Origin: Theropithecus gelada
Taxonomy: Eukaryota > Chordata > Mammalia > Primates > Cercopithecidae
DNA length: 64,000 bases
Direction of reading: 5' to 3'
Assembly (NCBI RefSeq): GCF_003255815.1
Contig: NC_037669.1
Location: forward strand, 135,929,558 to 135,993,557
Every line of letters starts with the position of its first letter. Positions within the stretch are counted from its first letter, which is position 1. The notes beneath the pieces are model-generated. The model did no database searches. It was not told the origin of the DNA and saw only the letters and a list, made by a program, of their open reading frames with translations. A program made the translations under genes and the position numbers. Positions 1-14,252 of this stretch are shown here, one piece after another.

Positions 1-2086
1 TGTTTATATGAAATCAAGATCTAAAGCTAAGTTGGGGAGGAACCAAGAGAACCCTGGTTCTCTTTCCTAGAAATCCTTTCCAAATGGTTGAAGGAGAATG
101 TCTTAAATAAGGGTAATAAGTGAGTGTCTTAAAGGGAGAATAAACAGAGCACTGAGGACATTGGGGAGTGGGTAATGGAGAAATGTGTCAAGAAGATGTG
201 TCAGCACAAGCTCATTCTAATTTAGAGCCTTGGCTATTTCTTAGGGTTAATGATCAACTAAACTGTGCTTTTCTCCCCTCAAACTCCGATTTAGAAGCAA
301 CATTCTCCTAGGTCCCATTTCTTACTACGGTGTGATCTGGTAGCATATACCCTTGTCCAAGGCAGTATCTGGTACCTCCAAGGTAACAGAGCCTTACCCA
401 CCAAGGCATCATAAAGAGTCGTTCCAAACCTATAGTCTCAAACCATGGGGAGTATGGGATCCACATAGGTGTCTCAGAAGAGGCTGGGGGATGACTGCTC
501 CCCTCAAACAGGTGGGCTCCAAGCTCCCACCTTTAGCTGAGGCAGCTTTGCTTTCACCTGTCTGGAGAAAGTGTTCCTCTACTTCATAATCCTTTGAAAA
601 ATGCTTTCCTAGAACATACCTTCATCTGAACATTGGCACACAGCACAGATCTGTAATTGATATTTAAACTAGACTTTCAAGAGAGAAAGGCATGCCCTCT
701 GAAGGTTTATGCAACAATTCATGGTAACACCACCCATCCTATGACAAAGACACGGAGGCAGACTTTTTTTTTAAGTGAAGCGGTCCCTCTTCCCCTTCGC
801 CTGATCTGTGTTCACATCACCATCACTACTACCACTGAGGGTCGAGGCAACACGAAGAGAGAATGTGGGAGGACAGAGAAGCAGGCTCCTTCCAGTGACA
901 GAGAGATCCAGGAAAGAAACAGCAGCATCTCCTCCTCATCCATCCCTCCTCATTCCATGAGCTACCATGAAAAGGTGAGCTCCCCTTCTAAAGCAGGATG
1001 TGGTAGGCTGTCCTATCCTCCTTATAAATTGAGAAGAGTTCATTTCTTTTCTGCACAAGCCTTTTATTACATAAAGAGTCCGTGTAAAATACTTTGCTCT
1101 CCAGAGAGGAGCCATATCATTGCAAATTGCTATATTAATATAATTAGCTGATAAATTAGAGCAGCAGCTACTACACTGAAATAGACCTTCAGATTATGGA
1201 AAAATGAAATCACTGGGGACATATTGTACATGAAAAACAATCTTATGCTGTGCAGAAGTTTTGATTTGAGCTAGGACAACTGTTCTTACAATTGCTAAAT
1301 TGTTTTTTCAGTTTTCAGTATCCTTGTCCTTCTGAATGGCTTTTACTCAGTTTCTGGGCTCTTTAAAACTCCAGGCACAGGTAAAGGAAAGACTTGTGCA
1401 GGAGCAATAATTGCTCTGAAAAGGAAAGATTCTTCCCATTGCAGAGCAACTTATAAAGATTACACATCCAACCCTATACCAGGAAAACATTTCTCCTTTT
1501 TGTTAATATTTCATGAAATAAATAATGGCATTGGAAGTTTAGTGTACTACCAGTAATTTATCTTGGGCTACATTGATAGGGAAATAAGTAAGTGCTGTCA
1601 TTTCAAGGAGAACTTGAACTACTTTATTAGCTATTAGTACAGACTACATGATTCAAGTTTAGAAGAAAATAAGTCTTGAATCCCAGGGAGCATTAAAAAA
1701 AAAAAAATTCAACTCTTAACTTATAAATTCCCTTTCCCTTAAGAAGAATGGAGTCCCCATTCTTCATTTTGACCTGCTAAATCATCTCCCTACTCAGAGC
1801 CAAAGATACTTCTTCTGGCAGCACATGGTTAGGAGTTTCCACAGGTGAACTTGACTGTCTTTTGTGTAACCCTCTGAGGAAAGAGAAAACTCAAAGCTAA
1901 AAAAAAAAAAAAAAAAGTAGAAGAAGAAGAAGGAAAAAAACAAGGCAACCCAAGAAGAGGGCTCACTGCATTTTTCTTTCTTTTTCTTACAGGGTTTTGT
2001 CTTGCTACTTCAGTCCTTATTTCTTTAATAACAACCTTTGACATCAGTGCAGTGCCCTGGTTGGATGACTTTGCAATCAGCAGTAC
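1..2086. other. KCNAB1 intron, single-copy
   Basis: This is intron sequence between the Kv-beta-1.2 first exon and the shared second exon outside the window. I see no convincing interspersed repeat or exon. There are A-rich runs near 1694-1707 and 1899-1916, the latter running into a GAA-rich stretch. Open frames of 60-160 codons here show no recognisable domain. Confidence 0.6.
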
Positions 2087-2328
2087 CTGTATGCCATGCC
2101 CGTCTCTGCTCTGGTGGTTTCCTGCAACGAAATTCCATGAACACGTAGAAACTTTTCCAGATATTTCTGTTCGGCTGCTCCACTGGGCCTCACAGGTTTG
2201 CAGGCTGCCTGAGGCTGAGTCTTAGTCACTGCTAGGTGCCATCTACATTTTAGAGCCGATTCACTGGATTTTGGCAGACCCAGCTTGGGGCTAGGGATGT
2301 CTGCGCAAGCAGGTTTATACAGATGCAT
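2087..2328 (-). CDS. KCNAB1: KCNAB1 alternative first coding exon, Kv-beta-1.2 isoform N-terminus
   Basis: This exon encodes the isoform-specific N-terminus of the cytoplasmic beta-1 subunit that binds Kv1-family potassium channels and modulates their inactivation. It opens with MHLYKPACADIPSPKLGL and ends ...TTRAETGMAY, matching my recollection of Kv-beta-1.2. ATG lies at 2328-2326 with A at -3. Eighty codons plus two bases precede the donor CAG|GTACTG (intron begins at 2086), so the next residue (Arg) spans the junction, as in other KCNAB1 first exons. A cysteine at residue 8 is notable, since an N-terminal cysteine confers redox sensitivity in the related Kv-beta-1.1. No stop or frameshift is seen. 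The reductase-like core exons are outside the window to the left. The alternative-exon assignment is supported by the 11-codon length difference from the exon at 25 kb, which equals the difference I recall between the 408- and 419-residue isoforms. Confidence 0.93.
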
Positions 2329-2680
2329 GTTTCAAAAACCCAAGGAAGCAAAGCTAATTGCACGGTGCTTAACCTTAAGACTCACTGTATCTTGCTGTGA
2401 ATACCTTGGGTTATCTGGCTTCAGTACGTCCCTCAAAAGGATTAGCTTGTTTTCTTTAGATCTCTCTTATCATTTTTGTAGGCGAGCAGGCTCCTACGTT
2501 CCCGACAGAGCTGTTGGTTGTGTGTCTCTGCCCAGGCCTGTGCATAAAGGAGCCTTTTGGTGGCCAATCACTTTTCTCATCCCTTTAAAGTACTCTGAGT
2601 CAAACGTAAGCAACTATGTATTGGCCCTGGGGAAAAAAAATATGGGAACTTTTTCCCATGTCTTTCTATTTAGGTAAAAG
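2329..2680 (-). promoter_or_regulatory. 5' flank of the Kv-beta-1.2 first exon
   Basis: Single-copy sequence upstream of the Kv-beta-1.2 ATG on the minus strand. A CCAAT motif is readable on the plus strand at about 2564-2568, so it is inverted relative to the gene, roughly 240 bases upstream of the ATG. An AT-rich TTTAAA lies near 2584. These are suggestive only; the transcription start cannot be located from sequence. Confidence 0.3.
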
Positions 2681-2989
2681 GAAATATTTTGGTGGGATCT
2701 GGGCCAATCTGTTTTTATAAGGACCATAAAGCCTTAGGGATGATTCATGAGTATGTAATGAGGCTTCTCTAAATTATTACATATTTTATAATCAAATAAT
2801 TTTTTATACTAGTGGCATGATTCATTTGGGTGAAAAGTCTATTAACCTCTTTCAGATGTTGCTGTCAAATGATAGAAAAATATCAAGGGGTTGTAAAAGG
2901 CAAAGAGTCCACACAAATATGGCTAACTATTTTTGACAAATGTGAAGAGCAGTTCTGTGGTGCTAGAGCAACTGGATATCCATCAGCGA

Positions 2990-4415
2990 GGCAAAGCAAA
3001 ACAACAGCACACAAAAACAAACGAACCATTGACCTAACCCTCATCTTTATACAAAAATCAACTCAAAATTGATCATGGATTTAAATGTAAAATGTAAAAC
3101 TATAAACTTGTAGGTAAAAACAGGAGAAAATACTCAGAACCTAGAGTTAAGTGAAGAATTATTAGACTTGACACCAAAAGCACAATCCATAAAAGGAAAA
3201 ACTCATAAATTAGATTTCATCAACATTAACAACTTTTGCTCTATGAAATACCACATGAAGGGGATTTTCAAAAGCAAATTACATTCTGGAAGAAAATATT
3301 TGCAAACCACATATCTGACAAAAGACTTATATCTAGAGCATACAAAGAACCCTCCAAACTCAACAATAAAAACATAAACAATCGAATTGGTAAATGGGCA
3401 AAAGATATGAACAAACATTTCACTGAAGAGAATATACAGACGGCACATAAGAGCATCAAAAGATCATTAGCCATTAGAGAAATACAAATGAAAACCACAA
3501 TGAGAGATCACTGCACACCTATCACAATAGCTAAAATACAAATAGTGATAACACTAAATGCTATCCAGAGAAACTGGATCCCTCATAAATTGCTGGTGGG
3601 AATGTGAAATGGTTCAGCCACTGCAGAAAAGTTTCTTATAAGACTAAACATTCCAAACTTACTGCAACACAGCAATCACACTGTTGGGTATTTATCCCAG
3701 AGAAATGAAAATGTATGTTCACATGAAAACTTGCACACAAATGTTTATAGCATCTTTATTTGTAATAGCCAAAATCTAGAAACAACTCAAATATTCCAGA
3801 ATGGGTGAATGATTAAACTGTGGCATACTCATACTATGAAATACCACTCAGCAAGTAAAAGGAATGAGCTATTGGTCAAAACAACAAGTTGAATAAATCT
3901 CGAGAGCCTTATGCTGAGTAGGAAAAAAAAAAAAAAAAAAAAAAGCTAATACCAAAAGGTTACATTTTGGAATCTGTATCATTCTATATATATAATATTC
4001 TTGAAATGGCAAAATTGTAGCTAGAGAGGAATAACAAATTAATAATTGCCATGGGTTAGAAAAGACAAAAGGGAAGAAGATGGCTGTGGCTATGAAAGAG
4101 TAGAGGTGGGATTCTTGTGATGGAACTGCTGTGTCTTGATTATGGTAGTGGTCACAGCAATCAATACATGCAACAAAATTGCATGGAATTAAATATAAAT
4201 ACACAAAAATGAGTGCATATAATATGGGTGAAATCTGAATAAGGGCAGGGGCTTGTATCATCATCCATTTCCTGATTGTGCTATTGAACTGTGGCTAGGC
4301 AAGATACCATCATTTGGGGACACTAGGCAAAGGATATATGGAATCTCTCTATTGCTTCTTATACCTGCATGTGAATAAACAGTTATCTCAAAATTAAAAG
4401 TTAAAAAAAAAAAGC
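2990..4415 (+). mobile_element. Old L1 fragment (L1MA/L1MB-like), 3' part
   Basis: The sequence reads as the end of L1 ORF2 followed by a 3' UTR. Decayed ORF2 phrases are visible about 3180-3900 (peptides such as 'NRIGKWAKDMNKHFTEENIQ' and an 'FHQQ'-like coding context). A 23-base A run at about 3921 interrupts the 3' region. An A-rich end lies near 4403-4413. Frames are broken by many substitutions and indels, so it cannot be mobile. Confidence 0.8.
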
Positions 4416-4439
4416 ACAGAAACTCCTCACACATGGGTT

Positions 4440-4800
4440 TTTCCACCACATGATTCCAGCTGTGACTTTCCTCCAGCCATGACTCCTGGACATAAACTGT
4501 TCATTCGGTCTAATAGGCTTCACACTCCCACCTCCCACCTGCCATCACATCTTACATCTTTGCTGACATGAATCTCCACACACACACACATGCTCCCTTA
4601 AAGCTCACCTCCTCTAGGAATTCTTCCCAGCCCCTGGCACACAATTATTCATTGAAATTCCACTTGCAATTCAAATCTAAAGCCCTCACTTGACACTTCT
4701 AAACTGCTTCACAAACATTTGCACACCGCTTGTGATTTCTGCAATATTTTTGTATATCCTACACCATTATTTATTTACTATTTGGAATTGCTTTTTCTAC
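4440..4800 (+). mobile_element. L2-like LINE fragment
   Basis: Pyrimidine-rich sequence with the layout of L2 3' regions, including the phrase resembling 'cctcctctaggaattcttccc' (split by substitutions). It includes a short CA run near 4578-4589. The match is by eye only and the boundaries are approximate. Confidence 0.45.
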
Positions 4801-4818
4801 CTAAATGATTTTTTTTAG

Positions 4819-5170
4819 TGTTATGGACTGAATGTTTGCATTCCTCCCAAAATTCATATGTGGAAATCCTAACTTCCAGGGTGATGACATTAGGATACAG
4901 AGCCTTTCGGAGGTGAGCGAGTTGTGATCTTGGAGCCCTCAGAATGGGATTAATGCCCTTATAAGAAGAGGCCAAAGGTAGCTTGCTCTCTTTCCACCAT
5001 GTAAGGACACTGGAAGGAGACAGCAGTGGTCCTTCAACTGGGAAGAGGGCCCTTACCAAGAACCTGACCCTGCTGGCACCCTGATCTCAGACTTCAGCCT
5101 CTAGAACTCTGAGAAATTAATGTGTGTTGTTTAAGCCACTAAGTCTATGGTAACAGCCTGAACTAAGACA
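4819..5170 (+). mobile_element. Solo MaLR-type LTR (ERVL-MaLR, MST/MLT1-like)
   Basis: The element begins TGTTATGGACTGAATG and ends with CTAAGACA, the termini typical of mammalian-apparent LTR retrotransposons. It is flanked by a perfect 5-bp duplication TTTAG (4814-4818 and 5171-5175), the length expected for this class. No internal coding region is attached, so it is a solo LTR left by LTR-LTR recombination. Subfamily was not resolved. Confidence 0.85.
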
Positions 5171-5539
5171 TTTAGTTAGGAAACATTATATTACTACCAC
5201 CATAAACAGAAAAACCTTATCACTTATAATAAAATGGAATGTAGTCTGTAAAAAATGCAATCAAAATAAAGAATGTTATTACATTGCAGCTGGATATTTA
5301 GCGTCCAGAGGCTTGGGATCAGAGTCTTAACTCTTTTTATCTTTTATTGACAAAGATTTAAAAGTATTAGAGAGGTTTTAAAGATAATTTAGCACAAATC
5401 TGAGATTTTCTCTTCCCTCCTTTTTAAGTAATGAGAAAAGAAATAAGAGGAAATTGAAACAGCAATATACTATGTTTACAAAGTGAATCAGTTATTTAAT
5501 GTCATATGAGTGGTACTTGTACCTCCTTTGGGAAACAAA

Positions 5540-5730
5540 GACATAATATGCTGTCCCAGAGTATGAGATACCTCTCTTGCAAGTGTACCTCTTAACTCCC
5601 CATCCAGATTATAAGGCCTTTTAGGGAAGGGACTGTACCTGATACAAGCTTGTAAACTCCAGTTATAATGATCAGAATGATGCTTTGTGCACAGTCAACA
5701 TTGCATAGAGATTAACAATTTCCTTGCTTT
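5540..5730 (+). mobile_element. L2 3'-end fragment
   Basis: A short stretch resembling the L2 terminus (text like 'ccagattataaggccttttagggaagggactgtacc') is visible. It is highly diverged and boundaries are approximate. Confidence 0.4.
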
Positions 5731-5856
5731 AATTTTAAACTCCCAATAGCTACCTTTTCTCTAATAAACCTATTTCCATTTTCACCCTAGCAGCCAAAGC
5801 CCTGAGCATGAAAGAAGAAATAAGAGCTTGTAAAGAAAAGGTCAGAAAAGCTACGA

Positions 5857-5884
5857 AACACACACACACACACACACACACACA
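5857..5884. repeat. (CA)n microsatellite
   Basis: A pure CA dinucleotide run of about 14 units, likely length-polymorphic. Confidence 0.95.
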
Positions 5885-6559
5885 GTACAATGGAGTTAGG
5901 GAGAAATTAGCATTCCCAAGTAAAGTTGCACCATTGACATCACTTATGGTAGCCACCAGTTAAATCTGACTACGTGAGCCATGAAAGTGGTTCCTCCAGG
6001 GCTGAGAACACCTGGAGGTTGAGGCAGTGGTGCCAGTGGAGGGCCAAGGAAGAAACACAGGTGAACCAGGAAAGCAGTTTCTAAAACATGGGACAGGAGC
6101 CCTCTCCCATGTGTCCCTCTCTTTTTGTCCTCCAAATTTGGAACTGGGCCCGGGAAAGGAGAAAGAAATGAGAAAGGCAATATTTGTCTGGAACTGAAGT
6201 TTCTTTTCATAAAGTTCCAAAAGCAGGTCAATGTCATAAAAGGCCCCAGTTTAAAGGTGGAGGATAGAAACTGTATTTAATAAGAGAACTATTTATCCCT
6301 TCGGTTGTCAATACAAATTAAGATCAATTTTAAGTTCAATGTGGTAAGACTGTAAGAAATGCCTCTGAGCAGCTGAGAAGGACAGTTAATGTCTTTCTTG
6401 CTTTCCTTCTGTGTCTCAAGAACGATGATTTTCATATTCTTTTTAGAATATTTAAGTACTGTGCAATCACATGGTCAGCAGACTGTAGGAAAAAACAGGG
6501 CCATGTGATGAGACAGGTGCTGCCTGCCCCGTCCTGCTGATGAGGCACGGGAGGTCCGG

Positions 6560-6745
6560 GACACAGAAGCCACATACAGAAGCTTCCACAGCTCTGGGTG
6601 GTGGGCAGCCTTCATCTACACCTGTTCAGGATTCATAAACTGCCCAAGTGTGACCTTGGGCAGGTCTTGACCTTTCTGATCCCTTAGTTTCTTTACAGGC
6701 TCAGACTTAGGTAATCTCTAAGATTCTTCTAGTCTACATCTGATG
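6560..6745 (+). mobile_element. MIR fragment
   Basis: The core phrase 'gtgtgaccttgggcaggtc' followed by a decayed 'cctcagtttc' analogue marks a MIR SINE. Boundaries are approximate. Confidence 0.55.
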
Positions 6746-7607
6746 TTCTGTGCATCTTAAAAAGTAATTGCTCTAATCATACTATAGAGGTGATGACCCT
6801 TCCTCCTGTGTAACTGGCGAGACTCGGAGTCCATGAATTATTCACCAGTTATGAAAGATACCAGGCCCATGAGATTTATGTTATTCTTGGAATATAGCAA
6901 ACACCTTTATAGCCTAGTTTTAAATGTTTCTTGGCTTAGGAGGTGATTTGTTGAACACTATATCTTGGACATGTCGCAGTCATTCAAGAATCGTCCAGGT
7001 CTAAAATAAAAACTGAGGCCAGAGCTGGTGGGGCTAGAGGAGTGGGAATGCACTGCCACCGCTGGGGTGGAGAAGTATTGGGACCACCCAAGTCAATTTG
7101 GACAAGGGACACCAGACTACAGTCCAGAGCATATTTTTCTATTCTGATTATTTACAGGAACTTCGTCTTTCTGCTCTTGTTCACGTGTTTGCTCACTAGT
7201 GCTCTGCAGGTGATGCCGTGAGATGTCTGCCTTCTTCTCACTGGGTACCTTCTAAAGGGATTCTCCTCCTGTCACTGCCATCTTCTCTTCACCTTTGCCA
7301 GAGCTACCTTGGGGTCTAGCTGTATGTGGTGAGACTACAGCTAAGTACAGTATGTGTGTGTTGTGTTAAAGAAACACAATGCATAAAACATTGCCTTTGC
7401 CCTCAAGGAGCTCTCAGTGGAGGAGAGGAGAGAAACCAGTAAAGATTACAAAGTGATGTGATATGAGCAAAGATAGAGGCAATCGCTAAGGCTAAACCCA
7501 GTCTGGGAAAACAGCAGAGGATCAGAGAAGATACCCTGAGACAACATCAGCAGGAAAGGTAAAGGGTGGGAGGAGTGGAGGGAGTTCTTCCAGAAATTTG
7601 CAATCCA

Positions 7608-7899
7608 GGCCGGGCACAGTAGCTCATGCCTGCAATCCCAGCACTTTGGGAGGCCAAGGTGGGTGGATCAGTTCGAGACCAATCTGGCCAACATGGCGAA
7701 ACCTCATCTCTACTAAAAATACAAAAAAAAAAAAAATCAGCCAGATGTGGCAGCAGGTGCCTATAATCCCAGCTACTCGGAAGGCTGAGGCAGGAGTATT
7801 GCTTGAACCCGGGGGGGCAGAGGTTGCGGTGAGATCCCGCAAGTGCACTCCAGCCTGGGTGACAGAGCGAAACTCTGTCTCAAAAATAAAGAAGAAGAA
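7608..7899 (+). mobile_element. Alu element (AluS-like)
   Basis: Full-length Alu with both arms and a tail decayed to AAATAAAGAAGAAG. Target-site duplications GAAATTTGCAATCCA (7593-7607) and GAAGTTTGCAGTCCA (7900-7914) differ at two bases, indicating an older insertion. Confidence 0.95.
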
Positions 7900-8289
7900 G
7901 AAGTTTGCAGTCCATCAAGAAATCTAATGTTAAATGTCTCTATCATGCATTAGTGCTTTTCTAGACAATCCCTCACATCTCCTATTAGTCTAGATTTTCT
8001 CAGCGAATACAACACAACAGTCCTAGTAGGATAGGGGAGGGGTTGCATGTTACAGTGCATGGGAGTACAGCACATGACTAATGGAGGGCCTCTATGGAGC
8101 CAGCCTTAGCTTATTCTCCCTGGCATCCAAAGGCAGCATCTTCAGTCTCACCTGATTCCTTTTCCTTATCCTTACTGCTTATCTATTGTATACTCCCGCA
8201 TTACAGCATAAAAACAACCCCTCCCCAATGTATGATACATACACATTATAACCTTGCTTTAGAAAAAATTAGTAGGAGTGAGAGGATAG

Positions 8290-8440
8290 AAAAAATAATT
8301 ATTTGGTACTAGGCTTAGTACCTAGATCATGAAATAATCTGTACAACAAACCCGTTACACAAGTTTACCCACGTAACAAACCTTTGCATGTACCCCCAAA
8401 CCAAAAATGAAAGTTAAAAAAAAAAAAAAGAAAAAAGAGT
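8290..8440 (+). mobile_element. L1 3'-end fragment (primate L1PA/L1PB type)
   Basis: This resembles the last ~130 bases of an L1 3' UTR, including the phrase 'cgtaacaaacctttgcatgtacccc' (decayed), and ends in an A tail near 8420-8438. The copy is strongly 5'-truncated. Confidence 0.8.
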
Positions 8441-9024
8441 GAGCACACTTATTGGTGACTAGGTCTATAGATCTCTATCTTGGTCATAGAGGGTTTGTGG
8501 GCAAGACTGGCCCTTGATATTTAACTACTGTTCTGCATTGATCCCACAGTCCTCAACTAGAAAGCATCTTTGAGTAGAGCTCTGGCATTTGTAGCAAAAA
8601 CTTCCTCACCTTCTTTGGGTATGATGACCCTCTTGCTCTTTATTCAAAAGTTCCCAAAAGATGCCAAAATGTAGCCTTAGTCTAAAGCTAAAGGAAGGGA
8701 AATGGTCCATGGGGCCCAGATGTGCAAAAGTGCACAATGTGGCCAGAAATACCTCAAAACGTGGCAGTTAGAAGCAATGACTACTTTGGAGGAGAAGTAG
8801 GTGAGCAGTGTGGAAAGGATGGGAGATGAGGCCTCAGTCACATTATTTAGGCTCTAGGCTCTCTTTTTCAGTAATGTTGAGCCATGGAAGGTTTGAGAGT
8901 ATGATAGTATGTGGTCTCATGCTGTTAAGTCAACACTAAAGTAATGCTTCCAGGGTGCTGAGATCACCTTCCCCCTTATCCCAGTCTGCATTGGCCTGGC
9001 TTAGGGGAATTTCCGCAGAGAGAG

Positions 9025-9245
9025 TAGAGTATGGTAGAAAAAGCACAGGCTATGAAGTTAGGAAGACTTGGGTTCAAATCTTGCCACTACAGCCCACCAG
9101 TGGGCACTTTCTGAGTCCCAGTTTCTTCCCCTGGAAACTACAGTTCATCATATTACCTAATAGGGTTGTTGTGAAAATTATAAGAAATATTGTATTTGAT
9201 GTAACTAGTACAGAATAAATGGCTCAATAAATGGTGACTATTATT
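9025..9245 (+). mobile_element. MIR element
   Basis: The MIR core 'gacttgggttcaaatc' and its flanking order (an 'agtccc...tttcttc' segment, then 'agggttgttgtgaaaatta') are readable. It is one of the better preserved MIRs in the window. Confidence 0.75.
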
Positions 9246-10150
9246 ATAATACCTGCAATGCTGTCAGTGTCTAAGGGTTACCACAGACACTGCACAACTC
9301 CAAGGACTGCCATCCAAATTTTAACATACATGGATCGTGCCCCTCTAGTGTTGTACAGTGCACAGCACACACAGTTATACGTGGGAGACTTAGACTTCTA
9401 ACAAGCAATAATTTTCAGAGGACTTCAATGCTATGGGCTGCATGACTATACAATGGTTGGGAATGGCTTTCTCCCTTGCTAAAGAGAAATGAGAGGTTAT
9501 CTGAATAATGCTTATTTGTTCTTCATCTAGCAAGAAATATCTCCATCACTCCTTAAGTGCCTACTCAGAAAGCAGTTTTGAAAGTTGCAAGGAAGTCCAC
9601 ATATTTTGTCACTGGTGCCACATGCTCTGCCATGGGGCTCATCTATCTTCTTCAACACGTTATTTCTATGGGGTCTGGAACTTGTCTGTGACAAGGCTTT
9701 GGAGGCTGGGATGCAGAATGGCACCATGAAAAGTAATTCTCAGCTACAAAAGTAAGCCTAAAATTTTATCTTTTCAGTTTTGTGATATCGTGCACTAAGA
9801 AGTCTCACTGGAATCATTCCATCCAAAGCAATCTCTCTCTTCATCTTCTAGGCACTTACAATTAATCTAAAACATCTAGGAGTCTAACTAGAGCTAGAGG
9901 AACTCTGAAAAATAAACTGATTTAATTATCTTGTTTTACAAATAAGGTTATAGACATCCAGGTAAATTGGCACTATTAAGCAGTCATTATTGTAAGGACT
10001 GGAATAAAGTGCAAGTTCCCAGGAGCAGGGGCTTAGTGGATAAGGACTTAAATCCTTGCCTGCCAGCCTAATGCTTGTGTGATTTGAATACTCTCTGAGT
10101 TAATTAGCTTTCTCTGGGGAAAAAAAATGGGGAAAACAAAAGCTAAACCA
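9246..10150. other. KCNAB1 intron, single-copy
   Basis: No repeat or exon was recognised; intron for the Kv-beta-1.3 transcript. Confidence 0.5.
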
Positions 10151-11699
<1,549 letters not shown>

Positions 11700-11950
11700 T
11701 AAGTGTATTTGTTCCTGATGCTTCTCTTCCCTGTCTCCCTGCCTCCTGGTGTAACTAATCACACCTTTACCTGAATTTTATAGCAGTTCCTTCACACTTC
11801 TAAGATCACACCAAAAAACTTTACTGTAGTGTTGTCTTCCCTGAACAGATCCCAGGATCATTCAGGGCAAGAAGCCCTGACTCTGCATCCCTGTATCCCC
11901 AGAACTGGAACATGGTAGATGCTCCAGCTTCCTGAATAAATTCTGTTTAA
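11700..11950 (+). mobile_element. L2 3'-end fragment
   Basis: The order 'cttccctg...', 'tgtatccccagaactggaacatggtagatgct' (interrupted by substitutions) and 'ctgaataaa' matches the L2 terminus, which ends with 'gcctggcacatagtaggcgct' then '(GAAT)n' in better copies. Confidence 0.6.
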
Positions 11951-13329
11951 TTTTCTAGTTTGATTGTTAGAAACTATTTCAATGTTACATATATGGTAAT
12001 GAAAGAATGTCCTTAAATGTAAGTATATTTTTTCCTTTTTAAAAAACTAATTCTGAATGTTAACTTCATTGAAAATTCATTTAACTGAAAATACTTTTAA
12101 AACACATTCAGTACTTCTTTTGGATAAATGACCATCTGGAATGTAAAATATTGCAAACAGATTTAAGCATTTAATATTTTGCTCAACAGCAACTGGTGTT
12201 TGGATAGTCACATCGTTCAAATTACTAAGCTTGGAGACAGAAAGAGCTGACCTTTCTAACACATCCCACTTGTAGAATTGTTTGTGCTGACTCTCACCTC
12301 CTTAATCCCAGAGGTAATTAAATAATTCAACAGCCCTTTGGACAGCTTGTTTCATACTTAATGTCCATTGCTGTAATCAAATTAAATATAAAGATTAAGC
12401 TACGAAATGTACCTTAGGCTTTGTTTTTTTAAGGAAATATTTCACATGGGAGATATTTGTAATAAAAAGTCTCTTGTATACAAACCATATTTTCTTAACC
12501 TATTATTCTCCAAATTCCTCATTAATTCTGCACAAAAATGTATATATACCTTGATTGAGGATAGTGATTCAGAGAAGAATGCCAGAATATCATTGAGGAT
12601 ATGCAATTTTATTTAACAACATTATATTCAAAACCCGCTGTCTCCTGCTTCTGGGAGCAAAGTGATTATCTTGTCTGTTGTTATGAATCCTGGAAGTACA
12701 TTATGGAAAAACCTGTGTAATGATTATATTGTTTAAATGAACACAGTGTTGTAGAAGCTCCCCTTAAAAACATGCACCTTATCTGTTCTGAAATAACAGA
12801 CTGAATTAGTGAGCTCTCCTGACTCTCCGCAAGCGCTCCCTGAGCCTTGTTTCCATGTGCCTGATCCTGCCTCCTGAGACATCAGACCATGTCTGTAGCA
12901 CCAGAGTCTGTGGCTGTTACCATGGAAAGGGATGGCCTTGCAGCAACTCCATCTCACAATGGAATGGAGGAGGAATAAAACATGAGCTGCCGAGAGCCTC
13001 ATCCAGTCATAAGTGAGTCTCAGGGCAATGAGGAAAACTCTGACAGGTTCAAAATGAGAGCTGATGCTCATAGACTGACATAAGGAAGGCTGCTTACTTC
13101 ATCAGTGTTCCACTGCCAGGTGGATATCAGATGACCATCTACAGGTCTCTGAAGTGTCATCGGCCTTCTCAGTGAAACAGGAAAGTTGAGATCCAAACAA
13201 AGAAGCCAGAAGAGATTGACCTACCATGTGGCTCAGGAAAGGTCAGGTCAAGGGGTCCAGTTTGAACAAGGGGAATAACATTGAAAGTAAAGGAATGCCT
13301 TGGTCTCTCCATGTTATGGAAAATAGCCA
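11951..13329. other. KCNAB1 intron, single-copy
   Basis: No repeat family or exon was recognised; moderately AT-rich with no microsatellite. Confidence 0.5.
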
Positions 13330-13919
13330 AACTCTACCTTAGAAGCTCCGTAACCCTGTTTCAAACACAGCTCTGTGGCAGAAATGGACCTGGGATTCAC
13401 CATGCCCACTTCTCTTCCTTCCAAGGCATACATTTATAACTACAATTCCCAGCCTCCCTTGCAGTTGAATGTGGTCATGTGGCTGAATTTCAGTCAACGT
13501 TGCCTCTGCCTGCAGGTACCACTTACAGGCCTGGCCCACAACATGGGCCCTCCACCTACTCCTTCCATACTCCTCTCTTGATCCATGTCAATGCTCAACT
13601 ATGGGCCAGCTTAGAAAACAAAAGATGAAGATGATAGACTTTTCATCAGCCCAAGACCCACCTGACTGGACCCTTCCCACCCCTGATTGGACTTACATAA
13701 GTAAGAAACAAACTTTCTCTTTTTTGAAACAAGGTGTCACTGTGCTGTCCAGGCTGGTCTCAAGTAATCCTCCCGTATCTGCTTCCTGAGTAGCTAGGAC
13801 TACCATTGTGAGCCACCACTGTACCCAGCTTGAAATAAACTTTCTGATTTCAAGGTATTGAGGTTTCAGGATTTTGCAGCTAGGGTTACCTTTAATAAAA
13901 ACAATGCACTTTATTTTGT
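13330..13919 (+). mobile_element. Ancient LTR-like repeat interrupted by an Alu monomer
   Basis: The two flanks read as one decayed LTR-like element: 'cccagcctcccttgcagttg...tgtggtcatgtggctgaattt' and, downstream, 'gaaataaactttctgatttcaaggtattgaggttt' (substitutions omitted). It is split by the antisense Alu monomer at 13719-13831. Family was not assigned with certainty. Confidence 0.5.
13719..13831 (-). mobile_element. Alu monomer (FLAM-like), antisense
   Basis: About 113 bases match only the left Alu arm in reverse orientation. Flanking duplications GAAACAAACTTTCT (13705-13718) and GAAATAAACTTTCT (13832-13845) differ at one base. The element is a free left monomer, a fossil of the period before dimeric Alu. 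Confidence 0.8.
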
Positions 13920-13932
13920 AGAAGGCATTCAC

Positions 13933-14252
<320 letters not shown>

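Noticed and set aside
657..1151. 164-codon open frame in the KCNAB1 intron
   Set aside because: No domain, low-complexity Ser and Thr runs, no splice or transcript signal that I can defend.
2285..2677. 130-codon plus-strand open frame over the Kv-beta-1.2 exon
   Set aside because: It is antisense to the recognised coding exon and has no recognisable content of its own.
3236..3607. 123-codon frame with NRIGKWAKDMNKHF
   Set aside because: It is decayed L1 ORF2, not a host gene.
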